Below are positions 45,337-53,700 of a DNA stretch of 64,000 nt, one piece after another (position 1 is the first letter of the stretch; each line of letters begins with the position of its first letter). The translations under genes were made by a program, and so were the position numbers. The notes under the pieces were generated by a model. It was not told the origin of the DNA. It did no database searches and saw only the letters and a list, made by a program, of their open reading frames with translations. The DNA lies in NCBI GenBank assembly GCA_002292325.1, contig DBBR01000105.1:1-64000 (forward strand). Reading direction: 5' to 3'. The stretch comes from Flavobacteriales bacterium UBA979 (GTDB lineage: Bacteria > Bacteroidota > Bacteroidia > Flavobacteriales_D > Sanyastnellaceae).

Positions 45337-46352
45337 CCTCAAAAGTCGCTGCCATGGCGGCCCTGATAGCAACGATGACAGTTGTCGGGTGTGGCGAAAA
45401 AGAATCCCAGCCTTACCGACAAGCCAGCGAAACAGACGTAACGGAAATGGCCGAGAACGATCACTTGGATGCCCCTACATTCAATGCCGATTCGGCCTAC
45501 GCGTTTGTTGCAAAACAAGTTGCCTTCGGTCCCCGAGTTCCCAATACGCCCTCTCATGTCGCTTGCGGTGATTGGCTTGCATCCGAGCTCAAACGGCACG
45601 GTGCTGAAGTGATTGAACAACCTGGACGTGTGCGGGCATACGATGGCAACATCCTGAACATCCGCAACATCATCGGCCAGTTTCGACCTGAAAATTCCGA
45701 ACGAATTATGCTCTTTGCTCATTGGGATACGCGGCCTTTTGCGGACAAGGACACCCTGAGAATGCGCGAACCCATCGACGGTGCGAACGATGGAGGATCT
45801 GGCGTTGGCGTATTGCTGGAAATTGCACGCATCCTTGGAGCCGATAGCACCCTCGATGTCGGTGTGGACATTTTGTTCTTTGACGCGGAAGATTACGGGA
45901 CTCCTGAATGGGCAGAGCGCAATCAAAACTCAGCACTGACGTGGTGCCTCGGGAGTCAATTTTGGGCTCGCCAACCTCACCGCATAGGGTACAATGCCAA
46001 GTTCGGAATCCTACTCGATATGGTGGGTGCTGAAGGTGCTGTTTTCAACCGGGAAGGTACCTCCATGAATTATGCTCCTTCGGTGGTTGAGAAGCTTTGG
46101 ACGGCTGCAGAAAAATTAGGGTACGGCAACTACTTCCAGACAGCCGTAACACCAGAAACCATTGATGACAACTTGTTTGTTTCTGAATTTGGAGGAATCC
46201 CTTCAGCCAATATCGTTCATTACCAAGTGCAAGTGTTGCCCATGGGGTATGGACCGTTTCATCACACCCACGCAGACAATCTCGATATCATTAGCACCGA
46301 AACACTGGAAGCCGTGGGAAGCACGGTACTGGATGTGGTGTGGAACGATTGA
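45321..46352 (+). CDS. M28-family lipoprotein, glutaminyl-peptide cyclotransferase-like
   Basis: A 343-residue lipoprotein with lipobox TVVGC (Cys24). The zinc-peptidase fold of family M28 is indicated by FAHWDTRPF, the metal-binding [31 protein letters not shown] and the C-terminal [11 protein letters not shown]. The single-zinc pattern and the WDTRPFAD segment are typical of glutaminyl cyclases, which form N-terminal pyroglutamate. Bacteroidota glutaminyl cyclases are known to modify exported proteins whose mature N-terminus is Gln; that role is inferred here. The gene overlaps cysS. Confidence 0.85.
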   Translation: MGTKLTSKVAAMAALIATMTVVGCGEKESQPYRQASETDVTEMAENDHLDAPTFNADSAYAFVAKQVAFGPRVPNTPSHVACGDWLASELKRHGAEVIEQPGRVRAYDGNILNIRNIIGQFRPENSERIMLFAHWDTRPFADKDTLRMREPIDGANDGGSGVGVLLEIARILGADSTLDVGVDILFFDAEDYGTPEWAERNQNSALTWCLGSQFWARQPHRIGYNAKFGILLDMVGAEGAVFNREGTSMNYAPSVVEKLWTAAEKLGYGNYFQTAVTPETIDDNLFVSEFGGIPSANIVHYQVQVLPMGYGPFHHTHADNLDIISTETLEAVGSTVLDVVWND

Positions 46353-46455
46353 TTTCGACGCGGGGACGATCAGGCATCCGTTTATGCGCTTGCTCATGTG
46401 AACAATTTCGACAACCCGCCTGCGGCTCGCACCTGTCAAGGTCTAGCTTGGCTGA

Positions 46456-48276
46456 ATGGACCGGAGATTTCCATTGCATCATATCAAACCATTGAAGATC
46501 CTGCCCATCCTGGTGGGCATCGGAATGGCATTGACTTCTCCACTGAAGTGCCAAGATCAATTGATCGAACAAACACTCTTGGAAGAGGCCGAGTTGATGC
46601 TTAAACGTGGTGATTCGTTGCTATTGATTAACAAACCTGTCGCTGCATTGGCCATGTACCGTGGAGCAGAAGAACGTTCTTTTGATCCGTGTCAAATGGC
46701 CCGGGCGCATGTTGGCATTGCACGGATTTATGTTGACAGCCAAAACGCTGACTTCGCCTCAAACGCCCTGGAGAAAGGGGAAACTGGATTCCTGGCATGC
46801 GACGGAGAAACGAGACGGTTGCACGTGATGAAAGCTGCGGATTTATGGCTAGAACTTCACCAAGAAAGCCGTGCCATCTCACTCGTCAAGCGAGAGCTCA
46901 CGCTGCATGAGGACAACCTCGAATTGTCTTCAAAGTTGGCGAATTTGTGGTTCACAGGTGGGCATTGGACCAAAGCATCCTCACAGTATGCACACTGTTT
47001 AAGCCTGGGCGGGAATCCTTTGCAACGCGCAGATTGGCTCAGTGCAACAATTCAAATTATGTGCGTTCAGCAGCAAACTCCCACGGACTCATTGATCGCA
47101 GCCTTTGAGACCGAGGCAGCGGCGTTAAGTGGGGCTGAGGCGCAAGGACATCGCGAACAAATTCACCTTGTTTTATCGATGCAAGACATGCACGTTTCAG
47201 CCTTAACATGGGCAGAAGATTTGTTAGAACATACGGACATCGAAAACCCCTCATTGCTAGCCGTCGCGCATCTGCGCATTGCCAATAGTGCGCAGCAAGC
47301 GCACCGTCCCCTCAAAGCACTGATTGGTTTTCATGAAGCCATTAAATCCGCACGCCAATCCGGTGATCTCGAGCTCTTGGCCGAAGGACTGAGGCAAAAG
47401 GGACTGTTCGAACGAGAACGCGGCAATACAGATGACGCATTGCAAGCCTTTGTGGAAGTCGACGCCATCAATTCCGAATTGTTGCTGATACAACGACCAA
47501 AAAACCAGCGAGAAGCGCGACAGTTCAACCAAGAGGTAATGCCTGCATTGGATTCTTTTGATCGTGCAGTGGTTGAGGTTCAGCGCAATCAGCAGGCACC
47601 TTATCGATCCAGTGGTTGGCCATGGGTTGCTGGACTTCTGGCGATTGGATTGATCGCTTACCGCCGATCTATACAGGCGCTGAAGTCGAGTTTGCGCAAA
47701 GAACGAAGACGCATCATCCGTCTTCGTTCATTGGTTCCTGCAGATCGGTTGCCCCAACCTGCTGTCCAACGCGTTAAAAACCCTTTGGAGCAAACGGAAG
47801 AGGTGAAAGCGGGGGAAATGGGCAGCAGCAGCCTCATGCCCAACGGCGAATTCATATTTACCCACGACACGGATCCACGTTCTCAATCGATTCAAACGTT
47901 TCTCGATGAACTTGATGAGGATTTGCGTGCGAGGATACAATGGGAAATCAACTCCGAGGATCAGTTGACAATTGGACCTGAGGTCCGTGTTGTGATCCGC
48001 AATTTGCTCAAAGGGATCGCCGAGATTACCTCAATTGAGTCACCGATTCAGCTCGGCATCGAAGCGACGGAAAGATCGCATTGGAAACTTCGATTGAACA
48101 GCCAACACACGGGAACTTCCAAAGCCCTCGAAGGCCTTTTTTATGGCAAAGATGCATTGGCCTCTTCTCGGTGGAATGAGCTGCATGCCCAATTGCGCAA
48201 ACTAGCTGGAACCATCAACATTGAGCGACTCTCTCCATTGGAAGAGCGCATGACGGTGACCTTGCCCTACTTGTAG
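46456..48276 (+). CDS. TPR protein with a degenerate histidine-kinase ATPase-like C-terminus
   Basis: A 606-residue protein with a possible signal peptide (about 13-33), TPR-like helical repeats over about 35-375, one membrane segment (about 388-404, WPWVAGLLAIGLIAYRR), a basic coiled segment and a C-terminal domain (about 460-606). The last part has the spacing of a HATPase_c domain: VVIRNLLKGIAEIT resembles an N box and LRKLAGTINIERLSPLEERMTVTLPYL resembles the final strands. The DxGxG and GxGL boxes and a DHp histidine are missing. Many Bacteroidota kinases share the TPR-membrane-kinase plan, so this is probably a pseudo-kinase; the assignment is inferred. Confidence 0.7.
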   Translation: MDRRFPLHHIKPLKILPILVGIGMALTSPLKCQDQLIEQTLLEEAELMLKRGDSLLLINKPVAALAMYRGAEERSFDPCQMARAHVGIARIYVDSQNADFASNALEKGETGFLACDGETRRLHVMKAADLWLELHQESRAISLVKRELTLHEDNLELSSKLANLWFTGGHWTKASSQYAHCLSLGGNPLQRADWLSATIQIMCVQQQTPTDSLIAAFETEAAALSGAEAQGHREQIHLVLSMQDMHVSALTWAEDLLEHTDIENPSLLAVAHLRIANSAQQAHRPLKALIGFHEAIKSARQSGDLELLAEGLRQKGLFERERGNTDDALQAFVEVDAINSELLLIQRPKNQREARQFNQEVMPALDSFDRAVVEVQRNQQAPYRSSGWPWVAGLLAIGLIAYRRSIQALKSSLRKERRRIIRLRSLVPADRLPQPAVQRVKNPLEQTEEVKAGEMGSSSLMPNGEFIFTHDTDPRSQSIQTFLDELDEDLRARIQWEINSEDQLTIGPEVRVVIRNLLKGIAEITSIESPIQLGIEATERSHWKLRLNSQHTGTSKALEGLFYGKDALASSRWNELHAQLRKLAGTINIERLSPLEERMTVTLPYL

Positions 48277-48295
48277 AATCGTGAACCTCACGCGG

Positions 48296-49324
48296 TCAAT
48301 ACTGACCTTGAAACTGGTTTAAGAAGCGCAGGTCGCTTTCAAAAAAGGCTCGTAAATCACCAATCTGGTATTTCAACATGGTGATTCGCTCCACACCCAT
48401 TCCAAAGGCAAAACCGGAGTACTCTCGCGAATCAATGCCCGCTGCTTCAAGGACTGCGGGATCAACCATACCGCACCCTAGGATTTCAAGCCAACCCGTT
48501 CCTTTGGTTATCCGCTTATCCACTTCCGTTTCCAATCCCCAGTAGACGTCCACTTCTGCAGACGGCTCAGTGAAGGGGAAATAGGATGGTCGCAATCGAA
48601 TTCGGGTGTCCGCACCGAAGAATTCTTGCGCAAACCTCAAAAGGGTTTGCTTCAAGTCCGCAAATGAAACCCCCTTGTCAATGTAGAGGCCCTCAATTTG
48701 ATGAAACATGCAATGAGCTCGCGCACTGATGGCTTCATTGCGAAAAACCCGGCCGGGCATGATGATGCGCATGGGTGGCTCACGGCGTGCCATTTCGCGC
48801 ACTTGGACCGAGGACGTGTGCGTGCGCAAGAGCATGTCAGGATTCCGATCAACAAAAAATGTGTCCTGCATATCACGGGCTGGATGCTCTTCTGGGAAAT
48901 TCAAACCGCTAAAAACATGCCAGTCATCTTCGATTTCGGGGCCTTCAGAGACCACGAAGCCCATGCGCTCCAGAATTCCAATGATCTCGCGCCGGACAAC
49001 ACTCAAAGGATGATGAGCACCCACCGGGCTTCCCCCGTCTGGACGCGTCCAGTCGTGCGCTGCTTTTTCCTCCATCGCTTCCGCAGGACCAGCTGCAAAA
49101 CCCGACGCAACTCGTGCTTCTATGGATTGTTTGAACTCGTTAATCAATTTGCCAAGTTCACGCTTCTCCTCATTTGGCGATTCCTTAAAAGCAGCCATGA
49201 CATCTTTCATGCGGCCTTTCCGACCGAGCCAATCAATGCGGAATTGTTCGACTTCATCTGCGGAAGCAAATGCAATCGACTCTATTTCTGTCTGCCAACC
49301 TCGAATCTGATCTTTTAGTTTCAT
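48296..49324 (-). CDS. pheS: Phenylalanyl-tRNA synthetase alpha subunit
   Basis: A 342-residue class II synthetase subunit carrying the aminoacylation site. It shows an N-terminal coiled coil, motif 2 (RVFRNEAISARAHCMFHQIEGLYID), PSYFPFTEPSAEVDVYW and motif 3 near GFAFGMGVERITMLKY. Length is standard. The beta subunit is encoded about 1.9 kb away on the other strand (51193), so the two are not an operon here. Confidence 0.97.
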   Translation of the reverse strand: MKLKDQIRGWQTEIESIAFASADEVEQFRIDWLGRKGRMKDVMAAFKESPNEEKRELGKLINEFKQSIEARVASGFAAGPAEAMEEKAAHDWTRPDGGSPVGAHHPLSVVRREIIGILERMGFVVSEGPEIEDDWHVFSGLNFPEEHPARDMQDTFFVDRNPDMLLRTHTSSVQVREMARREPPMRIIMPGRVFRNEAISARAHCMFHQIEGLYIDKGVSFADLKQTLLRFAQEFFGADTRIRLRPSYFPFTEPSAEVDVYWGLETEVDKRITKGTGWLEILGCGMVDPAVLEAAGIDSREYSGFAFGMGVERITMLKYQIGDLRAFFESDLRFLNQFQGQY

Positions 49325-49325
49325 C

Positions 49326-50081
49326 TTAATCGATTAGCTCTATGGCCATGGTCACATTCTTTTTGGGACGGTCTCCTGCAGCCGTTTGCACAGCCGCAAT
49401 GGAATCAATGACGTCCAACCCTTCAATCACTTGACCAAACACAGTGTACATATTGTCCAGAAATGGGACACCGCCATCCGCCATGTAGCGTTCAATGTCT
49501 TCATCCGTGTATTTGAAGGCTTCCGCTTCTCCGAATTCTTTCGGAAAATTTCGGGCCTCAATGTTCAAAAGCTCCTGTTTGGAGAAGGGACGTCCCTGCA
49601 CCAAATAAAACTGACTCCCTGAGCTTTTGCGCTCTGGATTCCCCGCATCTCCTTGCCTTGCAGCTGCCAAGGCACCTTTGAAGTGGAGGTGATCCGTTCG
49701 GATTTCTGCAGGTATCTGATATCCCGGGCCGCCCATTCCCAATGGCGTTCCCAGCGATGCACCTCGGCTGTTGGGATCGCCTCCCTGGATCATGAACTGA
49801 GAAATAACACGATGAAACAAGAGGCTGTCATAGAAGTCCGCCTCAATCAATTCGATGAAGTTGTCGCGGTGGCCTGGGGTGGCGTTGGATAGTTCAACCA
49901 CCATGTCACCAAAATTTGTCTCAATGCGGACTTTTTGCGTTGGTAATTCTGCAACTAACTCAATGGAATCGGTCGTTTTCTCGCTGTCTGCGGTTCCGCT
50001 TTCACCGCATCCAACCCCTGCTATTCCTGACAAAATTAAAATGGATGAAACGATATACGGTGCTTGACTATTGAATTTCAT
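49326..50081 (-). CDS. Cyclophilin-type peptidyl-prolyl isomerase lipoprotein
   Basis: A 251-residue protein from the ATG at 50081, chosen because a lipoprotein signal (IVSSILILSGIAGVGC) follows. The cyclophilin domain (about 60-250) has VELSNATPGHRDNFIELI, FHRVISQFMIQGGDPNSRG and YTVFGQVIEGLDVIDSI, with an insert around the KSSGSQFYLVQG active-site segment. It should assist protein folding in the periplasm or outer membrane. It starts just upstream of pheS; only one base separates the genes. Confidence 0.92.
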   Translation of the reverse strand: MKFNSQAPYIVSSILILSGIAGVGCGESGTADSEKTTDSIELVAELPTQKVRIETNFGDMVVELSNATPGHRDNFIELIEADFYDSLLFHRVISQFMIQGGDPNSRGASLGTPLGMGGPGYQIPAEIRTDHLHFKGALAAARQGDAGNPERKSSGSQFYLVQGRPFSKQELLNIEARNFPKEFGEAEAFKYTDEDIERYMADGGVPFLDNMYTVFGQVIEGLDVIDSIAAVQTAAGDRPKKNVTMAIELID

Positions 50082-50118
50082 GACTTTTTCAAGATATTTG
50101 GGTTTCAATCTATGCCTG

Positions 50119-50126
50119 CAAAGTTA
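50119..50126 (-). promoter_or_regulatory. -7 promoter element of the cyclophilin gene
   Basis: Minus-strand TAACTTTG exactly fits TAnnTTTG, 37 bases before the start codon at 50081, in the region shared with the divergent small lipoprotein gene. No convincing -33 TTG. Confidence 0.45.
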
Positions 50127-50135
50127 GACGACCCA

Positions 50136-50513
50136 ATGCGAAATGTTTCCTTTTCCCTCGCCCTAATGGCCTTTGTTGCCGTTCTGAGCCTCTCCAGTTG
50201 CCACGAAGTTGAGGAAACCATCGCCAATGTGGTGGTCTTAAACGAACTCGGCGCACCCGTCCAGGGAGCTTCGGTCCGTTTGTTTGCTTTTGGATCAGTC
50301 GATGAGGACTTCGTGGGTGAACCTCGATTCGACACCACAGCGGTTTCCAATGCTGCAGGTCAGGTCAGCTTCAATTTCTCCAGCTTTTATGTAGAAGGCC
50401 AAGCCGGTTTTGCCGTTCTCGACATTGAAGCTTCGAAGGCCGCCTTGTTTGGCACCGGGCTGATTAAGATTGAGGAGGAATTGACGAACGAAGCAACCGT
50501 CTTCATCGAATAA
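50136..50513 (+). CDS. Small lipoprotein with carboxypeptidase-regulatory-like (Ig) fold
   Basis: A protein of 125 residues from the ATG at 50136, giving a signal ending in lipobox LSLSSC (an ATG at 50112 is also possible). The mature part (VVVLNELGAPVQGASVRLFAFG ... TTAVSNAAGQVSFNF) has the strand pattern of CarboxypepD_reg or Cna-B-like domains. Function unknown. It diverges from the cyclophilin gene, and 54 bases separate the start codons. Confidence 0.72.
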   Translation: MRNVSFSLALMAFVAVLSLSSCHEVEETIANVVVLNELGAPVQGASVRLFAFGSVDEDFVGEPRFDTTAVSNAAGQVSFNFSSFYVEGQAGFAVLDIEASKAALFGTGLIKIEEELTNEATVFIE

Positions 50514-50535
50514 ATCCCGAAGACGATTCGAGGAC

Positions 50536-50880
50536 TTATCCGCCGGCGATCCAAGCTGCGAAGTACTCTACAAGCGCTCTTTTCATGAACAACTCCTGCT
50601 CCGTTTTTGAAACGGCAGGAATTTCTGCTTTGCGTTCAAAGTGGGGCCAACCCTCTTCGTCGGTTCCCAGCGCTTCGTAAAATCCCTGCGGTTCCAATAA
50701 GGTACAGACGCCTACATGCATGATTTCCAGCTTCTCATCCTTCTTAAAGGACCTAAAGGGTTGTCCACATTCCTGAAGCCCAACAGTAAAAATCATCGTC
50801 GTCAAATCTGGCGGTTCACCGAAGCGCTCCTCCATTAGCCGTTCCAAGCTAATCCAGTCTTTTTCAAACGCGTAGTCCAT
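50536..50880 (-). CDS. Conserved hypothetical cytoplasmic protein
   Basis: A 114-residue protein from the ATG at 50880 (MDYAFEKDWISLERLMEERFGEPPDLTTMIF). A longer version from 50928 would begin inside the terminator hairpin of tRNA-Pro, so the shorter start is preferred. It is acidic with no signal peptide and no recognised motif. The ordered sequence with conserved-looking motifs (GVCTLLEPQGFYEALGTDEEGWPHFE) suggests a real gene of an unnamed Bacteroidota family. Confidence 0.65.
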   Translation of the reverse strand: MDYAFEKDWISLERLMEERFGEPPDLTTMIFTVGLQECGQPFRSFKKDEKLEIMHVGVCTLLEPQGFYEALGTDEEGWPHFERKAEIPAVSKTEQELFMKRALVEYFAAWIAGG

Positions 50881-50923
50881 GTATAATTGCCCTTTAAATG
50901 GGTTTGTCAGGTCAGGTACTAAG

Positions 50924-50953
50924 AACAAAAGCCCAGAGCTAACGCCCTGGGCC
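50924..50953 (-). terminator. Terminator of tRNA-Pro
   Basis: On the minus strand GCCCAG (50952-50947), a loop of about 10 bases, CTGGGC (50936-50931) and a T-rich tail (TTTTGTT) form a rho-independent terminator just after the tRNA. Confidence 0.8.
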
Positions 50954-50959
50954 TTGATG

Positions 50960-51032
50960 TCGGGATGACTGGACTTGAACCAGCGACCACACGTCCCCCA
51001 GACGCGTACTCTACCAACTGAGCTACATCCCG
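50960..51032 (-). tRNA. tRNA-Pro (anticodon GGG), CCA not encoded
   Basis: On the minus strand the acceptor CGGGATG (51032-51026) pairs with CATCCCG (50967-50961). The D arm is GCTC/GAGT, the anticodon stem CGCGT/ACGTG encloses CTGGGGG giving anticodon GGG, and the T arm is GCTGG-TTCAAGT-CCAGT. Discriminator A follows; the next bases are not CCA, so the CCA must be added enzymatically, unlike the tRNA-Leu in this window. Confidence 0.95.
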
Positions 51033-51060
51033 ATTCCCAGACGGATTTAGTTTGGGGGGA

Positions 51061-51068
51061 CGAAGGTA
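51061..51068 (-). promoter_or_regulatory. Possible -7 element of tRNA-Pro
   Basis: Minus-strand TACCTTCG, one mismatch from TAnnTTTG, 28 bases before the tRNA 5' end. No clear -33. Confidence 0.3.
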
Positions 51069-51154
51069 CTCAACTTTCTTTTTTGACCCTACACATTTCC
51101 TGCTGAGATTCTCAAAAGTCCGCCATTTCATATGGTCGTGCCGGCCTCTCCTGC

Positions 51155-51162
51155 TACCTTTG
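51155..51162 (+). promoter_or_regulatory. -7 promoter element of pheT
   Basis: TACCTTTG exactly fits TAnnTTTG and lies 30 bases before the pheT start codon at 51193; the -33 region is weak. Confidence 0.45.
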
Positions 51163-51192
51163 TGACCATTAACTGCAACACCTTCGTCCCTG

Positions 51193-53685
51193 ATGAAAAT
51201 CTCATTTCAATGGATCAAAAGCCTTTTGCCTTTGCACCTGGCCGCTGAAGAAGCGGCGGCGGTGCTTACCGCAACTGGATTGGAAGTGGAAGGGGTGGAG
51301 TCAGTCGAGCGTATTCCTGGAGGATTAAATGGCCTTGTTGTTGGGCGCATTTTGGCGTGCTCTCAGCACCCCAATGCCGATCGATTGCAACTGTGTTCGG
51401 TTGATGTAGGCGCCGAAGAGCCCTTAAGCATCGTGTGCGGTGCAAAAAATGCCCGTTCCGGGTTGGCGGTCATCGTCGCCAATGTTGGAGCCAAACTCTA
51501 CCCCTTGGAAGGAGAACCCTTCACGATCAAAAAAGGCAAAATCAGAGGAGAAGCCTCCATGGGAATGATTTGTGCTGAAGATGAAATAGGCATTGGCCGT
51601 TCCCACGAGGGAATCATTGAGCTTGATGAAAAGTGGGCTCCAGGTACGCCAGCTGCGACTGTTTTCGAATTTGAGTCGGATGATGTCATGGAAATAGGGC
51701 TCACACCCAACCGGACAGACGGCATGAGTCACTGGGGCGTTGCTAGAGATCTCCGAGCGGGCTTACTCCACGAAACAGTTGCGGGAATCCAATCCAAAGT
51801 TGGCCCACTTATTTTGCCTGAATTGACACCTCTCCCCGCTTCCGGAAGCCGGTTTTCAATTTCCATTGAGAGCGGCGAAGCATGTCCACGCTATTGTGGA
51901 CTGCTCATCGAAGGTGTTGACATTGCACCATCGCCAGATTGGGCACAGCAGCGACTTCGTGCCATTGGCATCAATCCGCAAAACAATGTCGTGGATGCGA
52001 CCAATTACGTGCTTCATGAGCTGGGACAGCCGCTCCACGCATTTGACGCCGATCATATCACTGGGAATCACATCCTCGTTCGCCGTCCAAAGCCAGGTGA
52101 AAAACTCACTACGCTGGATGGTGAAAGTCGGGAATTGCACCCGGATGACCAGCTCATCGCTGACAGTGTCAAAGCCATGTGCCTTGCAGGCGTATTTGGA
52201 GGCGAGACAAGCGGTGTGACAACCAGCACGAAGCGCGTTCTTCTCGAATCCGCGTACTTCGATCCTGTAGTTACCCGCAAAATGGCGAAGCGGCATGGTC
52301 TTTCCACCGATGCCTCCTTTCGATTTGAGCGAGGGGTGGATCCAGCATTCATTGAAGTGGCCTTGCAGAGAGCCGCTCACCTCATCCAAGAATGGGCTGG
52401 GGGGCAGTCCATTGAGTGCAACGAAGCCGTGGGAGCTGATTTGCCGGTGGGCAGTCGAATTCAACTAGAATGGGCCCATTTAGAGCGGTTGATTGGGATC
52501 GCATTGCCTCCGGAGAAAGTTCGGACTATCCTCAAAGATTTGGACATCCAAATTGAAAAGGAAACCACCGAGACCTTGGATTTAATCATACCTGCCTACC
52601 GACACGATGTAACGCGACCGGCAGATGTGGTGGAAGAAATCCTTCGGGTATACGGATTTGATAAAATCCCCTTGCCCGACCGGTTGATATCTACTGCAGC
52701 GCATCAATCCAACGTTCCCGCAGAACGCGTCCGATTGCAAGCGGCCAACTGCCTCGTCAGCAGAGGATTTCAAGAGACGATGAACAATTCAATGACTCGC
52801 TCCTCCTTTACGGATGAATTAGGACAAGAAGGCCAGGACGGCTGGGAACTGAATCGTCGAATCGCTCTTCTGAATCCCTTGAGTTCTGATCTAGGCGTCA
52901 TGCGTCAATCCCTTTTATTTCAGGGCCTCGAAGCGATTTCCCGTAATTCAAATCATCAAAATCCCAACCTCAAATTATTTGAGATTGGCCGTGTTTACCA
53001 ACATAAGGCATCGGCTGAATTGGATTCAGATGATGCCTCGAGGAGGTATGAAGAAGAGGAGCGGCTTTCATTGTTCATGACAGGCAGTACGCGTCCTGAA
53101 AACTGGAACAACGCCAATTCAAAAGCAGACCCATACGCCCTGAAAAGCGAAGTGTATAGCCTTCTGACCGCCCTGGGAATCCCTGCAACCTCCGTTCAGG
53201 AAATACCACATCAGTCTCCGCTCATCCTTGAAGGGCTTGAATTGCGATGCCAAGGTATCATCATCGGGAAGCTCGGTAAAATCCGCAGGACGATAGCCAA
53301 GTCCTGTGGGGTAAAAAAAGACGTGTTCTGGGGAGACTTCTCTGTCAAAGCACTGACCAAAATCAGTACGAGATCTAAGACAACTTCGGAGGAAACTGCA
53401 AAATTTCCTTCAGTCCGTCGAGATTTGTCCCTCATTTTAAGCAAAGACATTTCGTTTGGCCAAATTCGTGATGCCGCACAAAAAGCAGAAAAAAAACTCC
53501 TCAAACGGGTTGGGCTTTTTGACGTATACGAAGGAGAGAAACTTGACGAAAACCAGGTTTCCTATGCGGTATCACTCATCCTCCAAGACTCGGAGAAGAC
53601 CTTGGATGAGCGCCGGATAGAACAGAGCGTGAAGCGTATCTTAGACCGCATAGTGCAAGAAACCGGAGCTCAATTGCGCGAATAA
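51193..53685 (+). CDS. pheT: Phenylalanyl-tRNA synthetase beta subunit
   Basis: An 830-residue subunit with an N-terminal tRNA-binding OB domain (about 42-150; SQHPNADRLQLCSVDVG), the B3/B4 editing domain (RYCGLLIEGV, NVVDATNYVLHELGQPLHAFDAD), B5 (about 405-480), the catalytic-core-like domain and a C-terminal ferredoxin-fold anticodon-binding domain (KFPSVRRDLSLIL to the end). Length is slightly above the family norm (about 800). It is followed by the acyltransferase gene after 15 bases. Confidence 0.97.
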   Translation: MKISFQWIKSLLPLHLAAEEAAAVLTATGLEVEGVESVERIPGGLNGLVVGRILACSQHPNADRLQLCSVDVGAEEPLSIVCGAKNARSGLAVIVANVGAKLYPLEGEPFTIKKGKIRGEASMGMICAEDEIGIGRSHEGIIELDEKWAPGTPAATVFEFESDDVMEIGLTPNRTDGMSHWGVARDLRAGLLHETVAGIQSKVGPLILPELTPLPASGSRFSISIESGEACPRYCGLLIEGVDIAPSPDWAQQRLRAIGINPQNNVVDATNYVLHELGQPLHAFDADHITGNHILVRRPKPGEKLTTLDGESRELHPDDQLIADSVKAMCLAGVFGGETSGVTTSTKRVLLESAYFDPVVTRKMAKRHGLSTDASFRFERGVDPAFIEVALQRAAHLIQEWAGGQSIECNEAVGADLPVGSRIQLEWAHLERLIGIALPPEKVRTILKDLDIQIEKETTETLDLIIPAYRHDVTRPADVVEEILRVYGFDKIPLPDRLISTAAHQSNVPAERVRLQAANCLVSRGFQETMNNSMTRSSFTDELGQEGQDGWELNRRIALLNPLSSDLGVMRQSLLFQGLEAISRNSNHQNPNLKLFEIGRVYQHKASAELDSDDASRRYEEEERLSLFMTGSTRPENWNNANSKADPYALKSEVYSLLTALGIPATSVQEIPHQSPLILEGLELRCQGIIIGKLGKIRRTIAKSCGVKKDVFWGDFSVKALTKISTRSKTTSEETAKFPSVRRDLSLILSKDISFGQIRDAAQKAEKKLLKRVGLFDVYEGEKLDENQVSYAVSLILQDSEKTLDERRIEQSVKRILDRIVQETGAQLRE

Positions 53686-53700
53686 TTTCAGCCCTCAATC

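Noticed and set aside
50919..51131. Open frame containing RDVAQLVEYASGGRVVAGSSPV
   Set aside because: It is the translation of tRNA-Pro on its own strand and is not a protein gene.
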